Of a stretch of 62,000 nucleotides of DNA, positions 42,201 to 53,077 are shown piece by piece. The number at the start of each line of letters is the position of its first letter. Within the stretch, counting starts at the first letter, position 1. The position numbers and the translations under genes were made by a program. The stretch spans positions 8,699,989-8,761,988 of the forward strand of contig CM022669.1 of NCBI GenBank assembly GCA_012295275.1. The letters run 5' to 3'. Under the pieces are notes generated by a model, which was given only the letters and a program-made list of their open reading frames with translations, did not search any database and was not told where the DNA came from. This DNA is from Chrysomallon squamiferum. Taxonomy: Eukaryota; Mollusca; Gastropoda; Neomphalida; Peltospiridae.

Positions 42201-44263
42201 ACATTCAAACATTGGTTTTACAAGTTCATTATGCACGACCATTTGAAAGTAAGTCAGTTATTTAATCTTTCTTTTTTGTTTTTAACTCAGAAAAGAACTT
42301 GTCATTCGTAAACTTAATCCTGTTAACTGTTTTATCATTTGTACTGTTTAAACATTGCTCTTTTACTGCTGCAGAAATGTTAAAACAAAATGTAATTATG
42401 ATTGATAGTAAAGTAATTATGATTAGGTAGTAACTGACTGGTAGACAGACAGTAAAAATATAGTTAGAAAGCTTAAACTGACAGACATGTATGCAGATGG
42501 ATATCTGTGTTTGTAACTGAGATCATCATAGATGTCTCTGTGAGTTTGTTTATTTAAAAACATGTTTTGAGTATGTTTTCCTGTTTTCTTAACAGCCGAA
42601 TATCAATATGAAATATATTTTTTTATTATTTCAGAAACATCACCCAAAGATCATTCAGGTATTAAGATCTACCTTACAGAAGAAAAGTGAGTCAAATTTA
42701 TTTATTTATTTATTTATTTATATTTAAATAGTTAAAAAAACAATTTTCTGTATTCTGTTGAAGTAGTGCTTGCATCAATAAACAAGTTTCTCAGTATAAA
42801 TAATTGTGAAGTCTGTTAACAAACATCAGTTAAACAACACTGAATTAACAATTAAAATAATACCTTTCTGATAAGTAATAACATGGTTTGTTTATAACTA
42901 ATTATACATACATTCTGATTTTGCTTTTTGTGTTTTTCCAGACAGCAGTATGTGGCAGGAATTTTCCTGTTACTTGCCTACCAAGTGACGATTCCTCCCA
43001 ACACACCAAGTAAGTAACACACTTTCATTATTACATGTCACTGTTTCTTTTTCTGCATATCGGTTGTCATTAATAAAAATCACAAAAAAAATAAATTACC
43101 TAATTCACTTTATGTACTCATAACTAGTTTTTCTAAAACGCTAATTATATATATATTTTTTCATATAATAGTTATTTCTAAATAATAACATTACTGACCA
43201 TAAAATAATTCAATTTACGTAAGATCTTAACCAGATATTTCATTCTATTTTGTTTTGTTTTGTTGCTGCTTCTGTTGCTATTTTTATTTGTTCTGTTGGA
43301 TGTTGAAAAGAAATATACGGTGCATATGTTTCAATATTTCAGTGGTACATGCAGACATAAGCTGTGTTTACCATGGAGAGAAAGCAATCTATCCATTTGC
43401 CTACAGAACACATGCTCATGGACTAGGTATGTTATATTAATATCTGATATGAGAAATGTGACTGTTCTTTATAGAAAGCTACAAATCACTGTTTACTAGT
43501 TAGCTGTTTTAATAGTTTTTGTCAGAGCTGCTTTCAGTTTCCATGAATATATAATTAAAGAATTTAATCTGAAATATGAGAAATATATTTATGGTTTATC
43601 TAAATCAAATTTTGTCAGGTAAAAAGAAATTAAAGTGTTTGTTTTAGGTCGAGTGATCACAGGATATCAGTATAACAACAGCTGGCATGAAATAGGGAAA
43701 GGAAATCCTCAGTGGCCACAGGTAAATTATTAATCCTTTTAATTTGGATTTTTCTGATAATGTTTTGATATGAAACAGTTTAAAGTGACAAACATTAGCT
43801 ATATGTATATACTTATTCAGTCTGAATTTGTTGAAACAATATTACATGCAACTGCTGTGGTATTTGTATTATATTTTATTAATAAGATATTTATACTTTT
43901 AGGCTTTCTACCCAGTTCATGACAAGATAGCTGTGCAACCTGGAGATACACTGGTTTGTGATGTTCTTTCTAAACTAAAACAGAATATATTTTTTTAATA
44001 ATATAAATATGTTTGTTACATGCTGATGATTATGAAATGTATGTTACTGTTTAACCCCAGATAATTAAACCATCATGAAAGTAGACATTACTCTCATACT
44101 GGACTGATGAAAAGTCTTCAGATTTTGTCATAACTCCATATACTAAAACATTTCTTACTTTCATATATTTTATTTATTTTTTATTATTATTATAAAAACA
44201 AAAATTTCTATTCCTTTTTTTTTTTTTTTTTTTTTCTTTTTGTTAATGTATTGTTTATGTGAC

Positions 44264-44305
<42 letters not shown>

Positions 44306-47300
44306 GTTATTGTTATTGTTATTATTACTGTTATTATATAATTTGTATTTAATGTTTTTGAAAATTTAAAGTGACTTTATTATTTTTGTTATTGTTTTTA
44401 TTATTTGAATACTGTATTTGATAATTAAAAACTAAATAAACGATAGCACTGACTGGTGTGTTAGTTGCATGTTTTTTGACAACGCTGTTGTAGTTTAGAT
44501 TGCTGGTGCTAGATTCTTAAAAATTTAAATTATAATTTCAGGTTGCTCGATGTTCTTTCAATTCAACAGGAAGAAATCGTTACACTTACATTGGGTAGGT
44601 TTACAGATTGATATAAAAGTATCATTTCTAAAATAAATATTATCTAATTACAAAACACACACACACACACACACACATAAAATGCAAAAATATATATCTT
44701 TTCTTTTTCTGTTTTAATAAATCTCCTGCATGTTTTTTTTTTTCAAGTCAAACTGGTAATGATGAGATGTGTAATTTCTACATCATGGCGTACACAGAGG
44801 CAAGCGTGAAAAATCCATACGGATTCTGTGGAGGAAACCAACAGGCTGAGCTTGTCAAACACATACCAGCTGACTCGGATGTCCCCCTCCCGCCAAACCC
44901 CCTTCTGGAGGAGGAGGCTAAAGGTCATCACCACGGAGGACACATGCCTGTTACCGCAGGTAATAAATATATGAGTTCTAGAAAGGTGGATAGTGAAAAA
45001 GAAGAATTTGATTATTTTTATCCACAGTATGAAAATCATCTTCAGAAAAGGTACAATTCTGATTATTATGAAGACCGCGAGGGAGAGGATAACTCTAATG
45101 GAAACAAGTCTGATTTTGTTCCTGATACTTCGTACACAGACAGTGTAGAACGTGGTCGTAACAGGAACAGGAACAACATGTTCAGAGAGGATGTGGGTGG
45201 GGATGAGGGTGGGGTTGAGGGTGGGGATGAGGGTGATGTTACTTCTAGTGATGACAGTGACTCCACAGGAAAGAACCGAAACCGAAACAAAGCATTTCAG
45301 GCTATGAATGAACAGCTGAAACACGGGAAACTTCTGTCAACAACGTCTGTTTCTCCACCTGAAAATGTTGTCATGACAACTGCCAGACCAGCAACAGCAA
45401 CTACGACACCACTGAACAATGGGAATGACACAGCTGTCAGTGAGTGGAGAATGCAGCATGGTTGTAGTTCAGTGTTGTTCACATCACAGTAGTTTGGTGT
45501 GTAGCATGTGCTAACTAGTTCTTTTTATTGTCATTTGTTTGTGTTGTTTGTTTTTTCAGCAGTAGTATTGCGTACTTCAGTATTATTGTTACACTGTGTT
45601 TGTTATTCAGTCATTAGAGAGATATTTTGTATACATTGGTCTTGTTTATATAGCTGTAGTATTGTTTGCATCAGTAATGTTGTTACCATGTAGTTACACT
45701 GTGTTAGTTATCCAGTCATTTCAGAGATATTGTATACATCAGTAATGTTGTTATGATTTTGTTACATGTGTTAGTTATTTTATTATTTAGCACATAAATA
45801 TTGTATATGTCACTACTGTTGTAATGATTTAGTTACATGTGTTAATTATTCTATTATTTAGCACATAAATATTGTATATGTCACTACTATTGTTATGATT
45901 TAGTTATCTAGTTATTTATTCAGTATTGTATATGTCACTACTATTATGATTTAGTTACGCTGTTTGTTATCAATTATCAAACATATTAGTAATGTTATGA
46001 GTCACTAACAAGTTTGCTGCATGCACAAATTGGTAACATTCATTTTATTTTTAGCATCAATTTGATATTGTGATTATTTAACAATAGTATTGTCACTGTA
46101 TTGGAGAATGTGTTATTATTTATACATGAACTGACATATGATGGAGTTTCAATGTTAACCAAACAAGTAATTCACATAGTATGTTAATACTGAACAAAAA
46201 TATTGTATCTAAAGAATGTTACTCAGACTAGCAGTTTGAGTTTGTCAGTTAAAACAAAACTGTAGTTCAAAGTAAACAGTTTAGGGGGGATTTTTCTCTT
46301 CATTTTTCTTCTTCGTAGTTAAATTAGATAGATTTCTGAAATATAATAATTATTTAATTTTATACACAGACTAAGTAAAAATTGGCAGATACTAAAATTC
46401 AGTTTAGTAATTTTAATTTTTATTGTTAATTTTCACGAGGTACCTTTGTTTATCTGTCCACAGGTAGATCTAAACTTCATCTGACATTCGACTCAAACTG
46501 GCCTCAGACCTCTGTCAGTATTGGCCAGGTGGGAGGGCTGGCCACGGACACAGACGGGAAAGTTTACATCTTTCATCGAGGCTCCAGAATATGGGATGCA
46601 AAGTATGTATCTGTCATTATCTCTCTAACAACAAACTGATAACACCAGGGTTTTTTTAACTATTACACCACTGTCAGAAAATTTAGCTATAACTGTTGAA
46701 TTTATTGTTTGTAGCAGAATATTTTCAGATATTTTCACAGACCAAAGGAGTCAGTGGGTATTTATTCACTCTGGAGTTGAGCTGACAATATGAAATTTAT
46801 TTTTTTATCATTTTTCTTTTCAGTTCATTTAATGTGCTTAATCAATTTCAACTTCCTAATGCCATCCCAGAGAAAACCATTGTCATTTTTGATAAGAATG
46901 GAAAAATGATAAGAAGTTTTGGAAGTAATGAGTAAGTATCAGAATGTGACTGAATTCTCTTTTTTGATTATATTTAGTAAGAAGTTCAGGTCATCATTAC
47001 AGAGTAATATAAATACACATATTTTAGTCTGTCTGTGTGCATGTGTTTGTTTTCAGTGTAATGTGAATTTATATACAGCTTTGAAGGTAAATGAAAGATT
47101 CTGTATTTTATTTATTTATTTTCGCAGGTATTTCATGCCACATGGTTTGGAGGTAGATCAAAATGGAAACATGTGGTTGACTGATGTTGCACTTCACCAG
47201 GTAAACTCAGTCACTGTTTTAATATCTCTGTTTTTACACCTACATCGTGCTGATTATACAGATGACTCAAATATTGTGTTCAGAATTAAAGTATTTTGAG

Positions 47301-48191
47301 TTTTGAAATTATTAAAAAAAACCTAAAATACTTTACAATGACACAAATATTGTGTTCAGAATTAAATTATTTTGAGTTTTGAAGTTACTAAGAAAACTAA
47401 AATATTTTACAATGACTGAAATACCTTGTTCAGAATAAATTATTTTGAGTTTTGAAATGATTAAAAAAAACTAAAATATTTTTACATTAATTGAAATACT
47501 GTGTTCAGAATTAAAGTAAACAGAGTTTTGAAAAGATTAAAACAAACTAAGATATTAAAATAATTTCTCAGTTATTTTTGATAATGAAATCAGTGTTGTG
47601 TGAAGTGAAATGTAACTTGATGTTATAAATGTCTGGTCTCAGGTGATAAGAATTCCAGCTGGAGGAACAAAACCTGATCTTGTGTTGGGAGAGCGTTTCA
47701 TACCTGGCTCAGACAACAAACATTTCTGTCAACCAACTGACGTCGGTGTTCTTTCAACTGGCGAATTCTTTGTGTCTGATGGGTGAGTATTTATCTTGCT
47801 GTTCCCTTACAAAAACTTAACATTATCTCTTGTATTATGTATGTAATACATCACAGATGTTATTATTTAGTTATTGTGTTTGTTTTCTGGTTATACACAC
47901 CAGTGATGTTAATATTTAGTTATAGTGTTTGTTTTCTAGTTATCAAACACATCAGTAATGTTATTATTTAGTTGCAGTGTTTGGCATTTACATTATTAAA
48001 GACACTGCAGTTTTCACTTAAAAGAAGTGCAAGTGTTTTATTATTTATTTGTATAGGTACTGCAACAGCAGAATTATAAAGTATTCAAAGGATGGAAAAT
48101 TTATTAAGCAGTGGGGACGAAGCAGTTACCAAGGTATTTAAAAATCCTTCTTGTTTGTTTATTTGTTAATTATTAATTTATTACTATCTTT

Positions 48192-48226
<35 letters not shown>

Positions 48227-50179
48227 TACACCAGTCTTTTTACCAAATATATGCATTTTAACTTTTTGTTTGGGGGTTGGTTTGTTGTTGGTTTTTTTTC
48301 ATGTTTGGTTGGTTGGTTGGTGGTTTTGTTTTTTCCTAAATGTTTTATTATTGCATTTTTATTTTTATTTTTGTTTTATTGCTTTCTAGTTCCACCTGCT
48401 CCAGGAACATTCATTATTCCCCACAGTCTCACAATAGCGGACGAGTTTGGCCTGGTCTGTGTGGCTGACAGAGAAAATGGCAGAGTTCAGTGTTTTGACT
48501 TCAATGGAAACTTCAGAAATGCCATAAAAGTGAAGGAATTTGGTGATAGGCTTTTTGCCATTGAATACTGCCCACTTGCAGGTTAGTAAACTGTAACTTT
48601 TATACTTTACATAAATTCATACTTCAACTGCTTTACTTAGCTGACATCCATTGACTATGTAATCTGATATTTTTTTATTACTGAAACTGAAATCCATTGA
48701 CTGATAAGCAGATAAGCTCTGCACTGATTTAGTCTGCTGTACTCAGGTATTATTTAATTAATGCGTGAGTTAGCTCTCACTGATGTTGGATATGCTCTTT
48801 TCTTCATACAGTTTGGTTATGTGTCTTGATAATAATTTTGCCACAGTTGATGGATTCCAGAGAGTGTGATTATTTGTGAGTAATTGTGTACTTCTCTGTG
48901 TTTTCTCAGGAGGTTTGCTCTTTGCTGTCAATGGACCCTTGCTGGATGGATCTCCTGTAAACGTCTCAGGTTTCACTCTCAATTTCACAACCGGCCACAT
49001 CATTGAAATGTGGGCTCCACCTCTTGTACGTACAACATTTAATTATAGCAGTGTTCTAGAACTCTCACTTACTTGTCATACCTTTTTTTCTTGAAGATAT
49101 TATATTTATGAAATGTTTTTATATGTCAAATAGTAAAAATTTGTGATGTCTTCCTGTATTAAATTATTTTGAGTTTTCTCTAAAATATATTTTACATTTC
49201 TGCAGGGCTTGTCAAACCCACATGATATATGTGTAGACCATGTGCACCATGCAGTCTATGTCGGAGAACTTCAACCCACTAAAGTGTGGAGAATGCAGAT
49301 GTTGGCCAGTAAGTCTCATGATTTTTTTTTTGTTAATACATTCTCACCCATTCTTGCTTTATTGATCATAACCCTCTTATTAACAGACATGACTTTTGGG
49401 TTTATATATAAAATAGTATATATTTTGATACAGATATAGTTTTATTTATTTAATATGAATTATAAAATGTTTTGTAAATGAAGATAAATTATAGTTTTTT
49501 TTATATAAATTACAAAGTGATGTATTTTAAATATAAATTAAAAAGTGATGTATTTTAAATATAATTTAAAAAGTGATGTATTTTAAATATAAATTAAACA
49601 GTGATATATTTTAAATATAAATTACACAGTGATGTATGTTAAATATAAATTTTAAAGTGTTTTTAATGTTGTTTTCAGTGTTGAAAGAAACAAGTCACAC
49701 AGTTAGAACAACATCTATTCTGAAGGAAATTAAAACAACAAGTTTTACTCCATCAATGATCATTGGACTTCTACTTGTCATACCAGTTGTTGTCCTTCTT
49801 GTTGTCATGGTTACTGTCAAGTTATATCATTCAGGTACTGGTAACTTTTCAGTTTTTATTAAAGTTTTACAGCAGGGGTTTTTTTGGGTGGTGGTTTTAG
49901 TTTTTGTTTTTTTATAACAGATTTTATTGGTTTGTGATTATGTGTTTTTCTTTTGTTCTTTTTTTTAATTATAAAATTGGTATATTTTTGTTATTTACAG
50001 GTAAGCTCAAATGTTTTTCTGGTGGCAGACATTCTAAAGTTTTCAGTCTACAGAACATCTTGCCTCACTCTCACAAAGGTTTTGACCCACTCAGTACAGA
50101 GGAGAGTGACCACGAGGCTGACCCTCTGGATGGCTCTGACCAGGATGAATACACAGCTCCTCTAAAACATAAAGCCTAA
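27906..50179 (+). CDS. Peptidylglycine alpha-amidating monooxygenase with three PHM domains and one PAL domain (gene span, 46 exons)
   Basis: PAM makes alpha-amidated peptides in the secretory pathway: PHM hydroxylates the alpha-carbon of a C-terminal glycine using copper, ascorbate and oxygen, and PAL releases glyoxylate using zinc. All 46 exons join in one frame: a signal-peptide exon, three PHM modules of near-identical exon size, a linker with two possible donors, eight PAL exons, a transmembrane exon and a tail exon. The product is about 1572 aa with the long linker and 1412 aa with the short one. The start is the ATG of MDRIWVLSLILALYPSSLTC, a clear signal peptide. Most animals have one PHM per PAM; Lymnaea is known to have four. 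Every PHM copy keeps its copper ligands and PAL keeps its zinc ligands, so all should be active. Confidence 0.96.
29424..34867 (+). CDS. PAM exons 2-12: PHM domain 1
   Basis: Exons: 29424-29478, 30935-31025, 31168-31256, 31831-31908, 32132-32183, 32587-32654, 32906-32989, 33250-33323, 33868-33918, 34307-34359 and 34662-34867. Copper ligands are visible: CuA His-His in IAHHILLYGC (codons at 30970-30975) and His in LQVHYKHKF; CuB His-Ala-His in YRTHAHELG and Met in CNYYIMFYTN. The module ends with LPPNPLLEEEAKGHHKGMPQ, a signature shared by all three copies. The link to PHM2 has no dibasic site, so PHM1 and PHM2 may stay joined. Confidence 0.95.
29467..29614. repeat. 23-bp tandem repeat made from an exon-intron junction (PAM intron 2)
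   Basis: The end of exon 2 plus its donor, acattacatag|gtatgt, is repeated about six more times with tctatta between. Junction-equivalent positions 29478, 29501, 29524, 29547, 29570, 29591 and 29614 are spaced 23 bp apart except for one 21-bp step. Some copies keep AG|GTATGT or AG|GTGTGT; others have AG|CTATGT. Confidence 0.95.
34025..34250. repeat. Degenerate tandem repeat, about 80 bp unit, in PAM intron 10
   Basis: Three diverged copies of a unit containing taataattttataacaataa, then cattatacatatagca and aatctctgataaacataaa. Confidence 0.6.
35016..39280 (+). CDS. PAM exons 13-24: PHM domain 2
   Basis: Exons: 35016-35074, 35313-35367, 35580-35670, 36082-36167, 36446-36523, 36791-36842, 37172-37239, 37495-37578, 37951-38024, 38331-38381, 38682-38734 and 39075-39280. 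Sizes and phases match PHM1 except exon 16, which is one codon shorter (86 versus 89 nt). Ligands: AHHILVFGC, LQVHYANPF, YRTHAHGLG and CNFYIMFYTE. Exon 20 ends in a weak donor (gttggt). The last exon ends at CCACAAG|gtaaat to join PHM3, or reads on into the tail annotated next. The linker to PHM3 has a KK (QAKKPLK) that might be cut weakly. Confidence 0.95.
39281..39687 (+). CDS. Alternative C-terminal tail after PHM2 (retained intron, intronic polyadenylation)
   Basis: If the donor at 39281 is not used, the PHM2 frame stays open for 135 more codons to TGA. That is long for this AT-rich intron, and the composition is protein-like: charged and Ser-rich, with a basic site TKRDK and ending in KTWCCLA. 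AATAAA lies at 40001-40006 with a GT-rich stretch 20-40 bp after it. Such a transcript would encode a soluble PHM1-PHM2 protein with this unique tail and without PHM3, PAL or a membrane anchor. The frame and signals are seen; use of the isoform is inferred. Confidence 0.6.
40001..40006 (+). terminator. Candidate intronic poly(A) signal of PAM
   Basis: AATAAA about 310 bp after the alternative stop codon. A GT/T-rich element (gttggtgtttttgttctt) follows at about 40024-40041, the usual arrangement for cleavage and polyadenylation. Confidence 0.5.
40680..44959 (+). CDS. PAM exons 25-36: PHM domain 3
   Basis: Exons: 40680-40735, 41003-41057, 41410-41500, 41754-41842, 42171-42248, 42635-42686, 42942-43009, 43343-43426, 43648-43721, 43903-43953, 44542-44594 and 44748-44959. 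Exon 36 can also run on through the linker to 45439. Ligands: TPHHIIIFGC, LQVHYARPF, YRTHAHGLG and CNFYIMAYTE. Exon 33 is identical at every base to exon 21 of PHM2, and the first 40 bases of exon 36 equal those of exon 24, suggesting recent exchange between the copies. The module ends LPPNPLLEEEAKGHHHGG. Confidence 0.95.
41150..41409. repeat. 71-bp tandem repeat carrying splice acceptors (PAM, PHM3 intron)
   Basis: The unit begins with ttaaatttgagctgatgtat and ends with tttagttatatttgttttgtag. Acceptor-type AG ends fall at 41196, 41267, 41338 and 41409, exactly 71 bp apart, with a partial copy ending at 41149. The last AG is the real acceptor. Each unit starts with a copy of the exon's own beginning (tgaagtttgag) that soon reaches a stop. 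Confidence 0.95.
44960..45439 (+). CDS. PAM optional PHM3-PAL linker (long form of exon 36)
   Basis: The linker is kept when the donor at 45440 (gtgagt) is used and removed when the donor at 44960 (gtaata) is used; both leave phase 1 and join exon 37. It adds 160 residues: acidic and Ser/Asn-rich, containing a dibasic LQKRYN site, RNRNRN and KNRNRN runs, and a Thr/Pro-rich end. Without it the junction reads VTAGRSKLHL with no dibasic site. This parallels the mammalian optional exon A, whose dibasic site lets convertases separate PHM from PAL. If neither donor is used, the frame ends at TAG 45490-45492. Confidence 0.8.
45540..45985. repeat. Degenerate tandem repeat, about 70 bp unit, in the PAM intron after exon 36
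   Basis: Repeated forms of agatattttgtatacat, cagtaatgttgttaccatg and tagttacactgtgttagtta, later turning into gcacataaatattgtatatg units. The array starts about 100 bp after the 45440 donor. Confidence 0.75.
46464..49308 (+). CDS. PAM exons 37-44: PAL domain
   Basis: Exons: 46464-46602, 46824-46931, 47128-47200, 47643-47782, 48057-48133, 48390-48581, 48910-49025 and 49206-49308. PAL is a six-bladed propeller with zinc and calcium. The expected active-site residues are present: Arg in FHRGSRIWD; zinc His in MPHGLEVD, IPHSLTIAD and NPHDICVD; the following Asp in PHD; and Tyr in SDGYCNSRI. LTDVALHQV, HFCQPTDV and VADRENGRVQCF are family signatures. It runs from QVGGLATDTDGKVYIFHRG to TKVWRMQML. 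Complete and apparently active. Confidence 0.96.
47266..47545. repeat. About 73-bp tandem repeat, 4 copies, in the PAL intron after exon 39
   Basis: Units contain aaatattgtgttcagaatta, aattattttgagttttgaa and aaaactaaaatattttacaa. The first copy begins about 65 bp after the donor. Confidence 0.85.
47825..47985. repeat. About 55-bp tandem repeat, 3 copies, in the PAL intron after exon 40
   Basis: Units contain cagtgatgttaatatttagt and tatagtgtttgttttctagt followed by tatacac or tatcaaacac. Confidence 0.75.
49470..49665. repeat. About 31-bp tandem repeat, 5-6 copies, before the PAM exon 45 acceptor
   Basis: The unit is near gtgatgtattttaaatataa plus attaaaaa. The last copy blends into the sequence about 20 bp before the acceptor gttttcag. 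Confidence 0.9.
49679..49834 (+). CDS. PAM exon 45: stalk and transmembrane helix
   Basis: 156 nt. A Thr/Ser-rich stalk (VRTTSILKEIKTTSFTPS) is followed by a hydrophobic helix, MIIGLLLVIPVVVLLVVMVT, then VKLYHS at the cytosolic side. It anchors PAL in secretory granule membranes. Confidence 0.95.
50001..50179 (+). CDS. PAM exon 46: cytosolic tail and stop codon
   Basis: It encodes the tail ending in TAA, including KGFDPLSTEESDHEADPLDG and DQDEYTAPL. This matches the vertebrate PAM tail pattern (KGFDRLSTEGSDQEK, then an acidic run and EEYSAP), which governs granule routing and recycling. The conserved Ser/Thr-acidic cluster and the Tyr motif suggest the same trafficking control. Confidence 0.95.
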
Positions 50180-52560
50180 CACTAATTTCCCGGGTTGGAA
50201 CAGGAAAAACATTGTCTGGTGTTGGAACGTGAAAAATAATTATCAGGTGTTGGATCTTGACAAAAATTATCAGGTGTTGGATCTTGACAAAAATTATCTG
50301 GTGTTGGAACTGGAAAAGGAACAACAAAAAAAAAATATAATTTAAAAAAGACCCCTGTCATGTTGACAATATTTTTCTCAAGTAAAGTTTACAAATAGTG
50401 ACTGTTTCTGTAGTTTAGTTATTTCAATTGTCAGTGTAGTAATATAAAAAAGAAATATTAAGTCTGTAATTTCACCTAGAACAGATTATTATTTTTTTTT
50501 TAAAATTAAAATTAGTTTTTATATATCAAGCTTGGTATTTTTATAAAACTGTTTACATATTTAGATATTTTTATTAGCTCCCACCTAAATCAAAGACCAA
50601 AACATCAAATTAAATTTTTATTTATTTATATTTTTATTTATTTTTTATTATTCACAATGGAAAAGCTTTAAAAAAAAGATATTTGTTGCAACTTTTTGCA
50701 TATAAGAAACTAAAACTTTATTTTTGTTACAGTATAGAGCTATAAACAGCAGTAATTAAATTTTAAAAATAATATATTGCAATCAGATAAAAAAAAAAAA
50801 AAAAAAAAAAAATGTTAACATTTACTTATTGGATGTTTGATGCGACCTGCAGTAGATAGCAGGCAAAAAACATATTTAGCTAAATGTGTATGAAACCACA
50901 CTTGATATAGCTAAATGTTTTTGTGTACAGTTATGTTTGGTTTACTGATTACAACTGTCACTCTGATCACAGGGTAAAATAGTTTTGCTACAAATCTCTC
51001 TAATATAAACATTGTATTCAAAGCATAGTGTTTAATACTCTTTTTTTAAACAGTAATGTAACTGAAATTGAATTTTTCTTTAGAAGTCACAATATTTGGT
51101 CATTTTTGGGAGTAATTTATTTATTTTTCTTTACTTTTTCTTTTATTTATTTATTTATAGTATACCATTTGACTATTAATGTAATGTTTAGTGTGTGATT
51201 TGATTTGTTACCAGTGATTATTGTTAATGTGCCATTTAGTGAGCTTATTATTCTAAAAAGTTTATCTAGCTAGAGTAGCACATAGAACATAGGCATGATA
51301 AATAAAAACATTTTATAATAATTTTATGTATAAACAGAGTTTTGCTTAAAATCAGGCGAAAGATGTTAATTGTGTTAGAGATAAGAATCAACACTTATGT
51401 GATAAATACAGTTGAAATTTCACAGTTGTTAATTCCACGTAATTTATATCATTTGGTTTAAATGTTGTAGTTTTAAACTTTGAGATCATAACAGATCTAC
51501 ACAATTCACTACAACAGTTAATTGTTACTTTCTCAAGCAGTTTTTTGTTCTCTTTATTTATTTACTTTTTACATATCCTTTTTTATTTTTATTTTTTTCA
51601 TTGCCAGGAATGCATTTTGAAGAGCAAAAAAAAAAAAAAAAAAAAAAAAATGTATGTTAAATACATTTAGCATATCATTTTTATACAGTTTGTTTTCTGT
51701 TTATACTGTTTTATATTGTTTTTAAACAATCAATCTCGGACTTGATCTCAAGTTTTAAGTGTTTAACTAATGAGTGACAGTTTGTGTTAACTTGTTTAGC
51801 AATGACGTGTTTGTACATTTTATAACGAGGTACAGGTTTACAACATGTAATAATTATGTATTTTGTCTGAATTGTTTGTTCTGTTACATTTTCAAGAGTT
51901 TAGGGCAAGATATTTGTATTGGCTTGTGAAATATTTGATTTCATTTAGTAATTTATTTATTTATTTATTGTTTGGCTGTATTTTAAGCTTTGTTACTTTG
52001 TGTAGAACATTAACTATTGTGGTATTGGTGTGAGTATTGTTACTATATTCCTAATGTAATCTTATGACATTTTGTTGAGCAGACAGTGATTTGTTTTATT
52101 AGTAAATGTGTTTTTGTGTTTGTTTTCTCAGTAACAGGTGACAGGGTTCTCTCACTAGCATGTACATAATTGTGTGAATGTTGTTTTGACAATGTGAAAA
52201 AAACAACATAATAGCCATACTATAAATATTTTAAATTAAAACTAATTTTAATTAATTCGTATGCTTTAAGTTAAATAAATGTTGTTTTTGTGATGGGTAG
52301 TTTTCTCATTATGAAGTGTAATGTAATATTTTTAAAATTATGAATTTTAAAATGTAACTAGAAGACATTGTATTGTGATAAAGTTGTTTGAAAATCAATG
52401 TTTTACTAATCAAACAAACTATTTTATTTAAATGTGAATTTTTGTTGTTTGTCACAGTTTCCTTGAAATGAATATAATACTGTAAATACTGTGTTAATGA
52501 GTTTTAATATCAGAATGTGTAAAATGAAATAAACCATTTATGAAGTAGACAGATATGTAA
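50180..52560 (+). other. Presumed PAM 3' UTR
   Basis: AT-rich and noncoding, with polyA tracts at about 50789-50812 and 51627-51650. A well-placed AATAAA at 52529-52534 (gaaataaacc) could end the transcript. Where the 3' UTR ends is uncertain. Confidence 0.45.
50193..50325. repeat. 27-bp tandem repeat in the PAM 3' UTR
   Basis: Starts about 13 bp after the stop codon. Units resemble gttggatcttgacaaaaatt plus atcaggt; the two central copies are identical and the outer ones diverged. About 4-5 copies. Confidence 0.9.
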
Positions 52561-53045
52561 TTTAATTTTGGAGATGTTAAAATGTAAACTTCTGAATACT
52601 GGTAATATCTTTGCAGGTTACTGGTCACAAAGGTCGTACGATGTAATTTGAGGTTTTAAAAGTATTTTAATACACTAACATACAGCGGTTTCTTTTTACA
52701 TGTACTTGTGTTTCATTTGCTAGTGTTGAAATAATTTTTTAAATAAAATTTTACTTTTATTTTTTTAAACATAATTTTGTTCAAACCCACCATCTGAATT
52801 TTAAAAAAAATAATAATAATAATAAAAAAAATTATGGTTTATTCTGAAATCTAAAACAGTTTTAAAACAGTAATTTTTATTATTTTTATTTATCAAGGTT
52901 TTGTTTTTCTGCATGTTTTGGGAAGTAAGTACTAACAAATAATAGCATTTACTATATTCTGTGTTTTGGGGGGGGTGTTTGTTTTTTCAGTAAATTATTA
53001 TCATTTATAAAATTCAACCTCTAGATGTTAACTAAAAAAAAAAAA

Positions 53046-53077
<32 letters not shown>

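Noticed and set aside
44743-45324. A 193-codon minus-strand frame
   Set aside because: It is a shadow of PAM exon 36 and the linker, opposite a frame with clear PHM homology.
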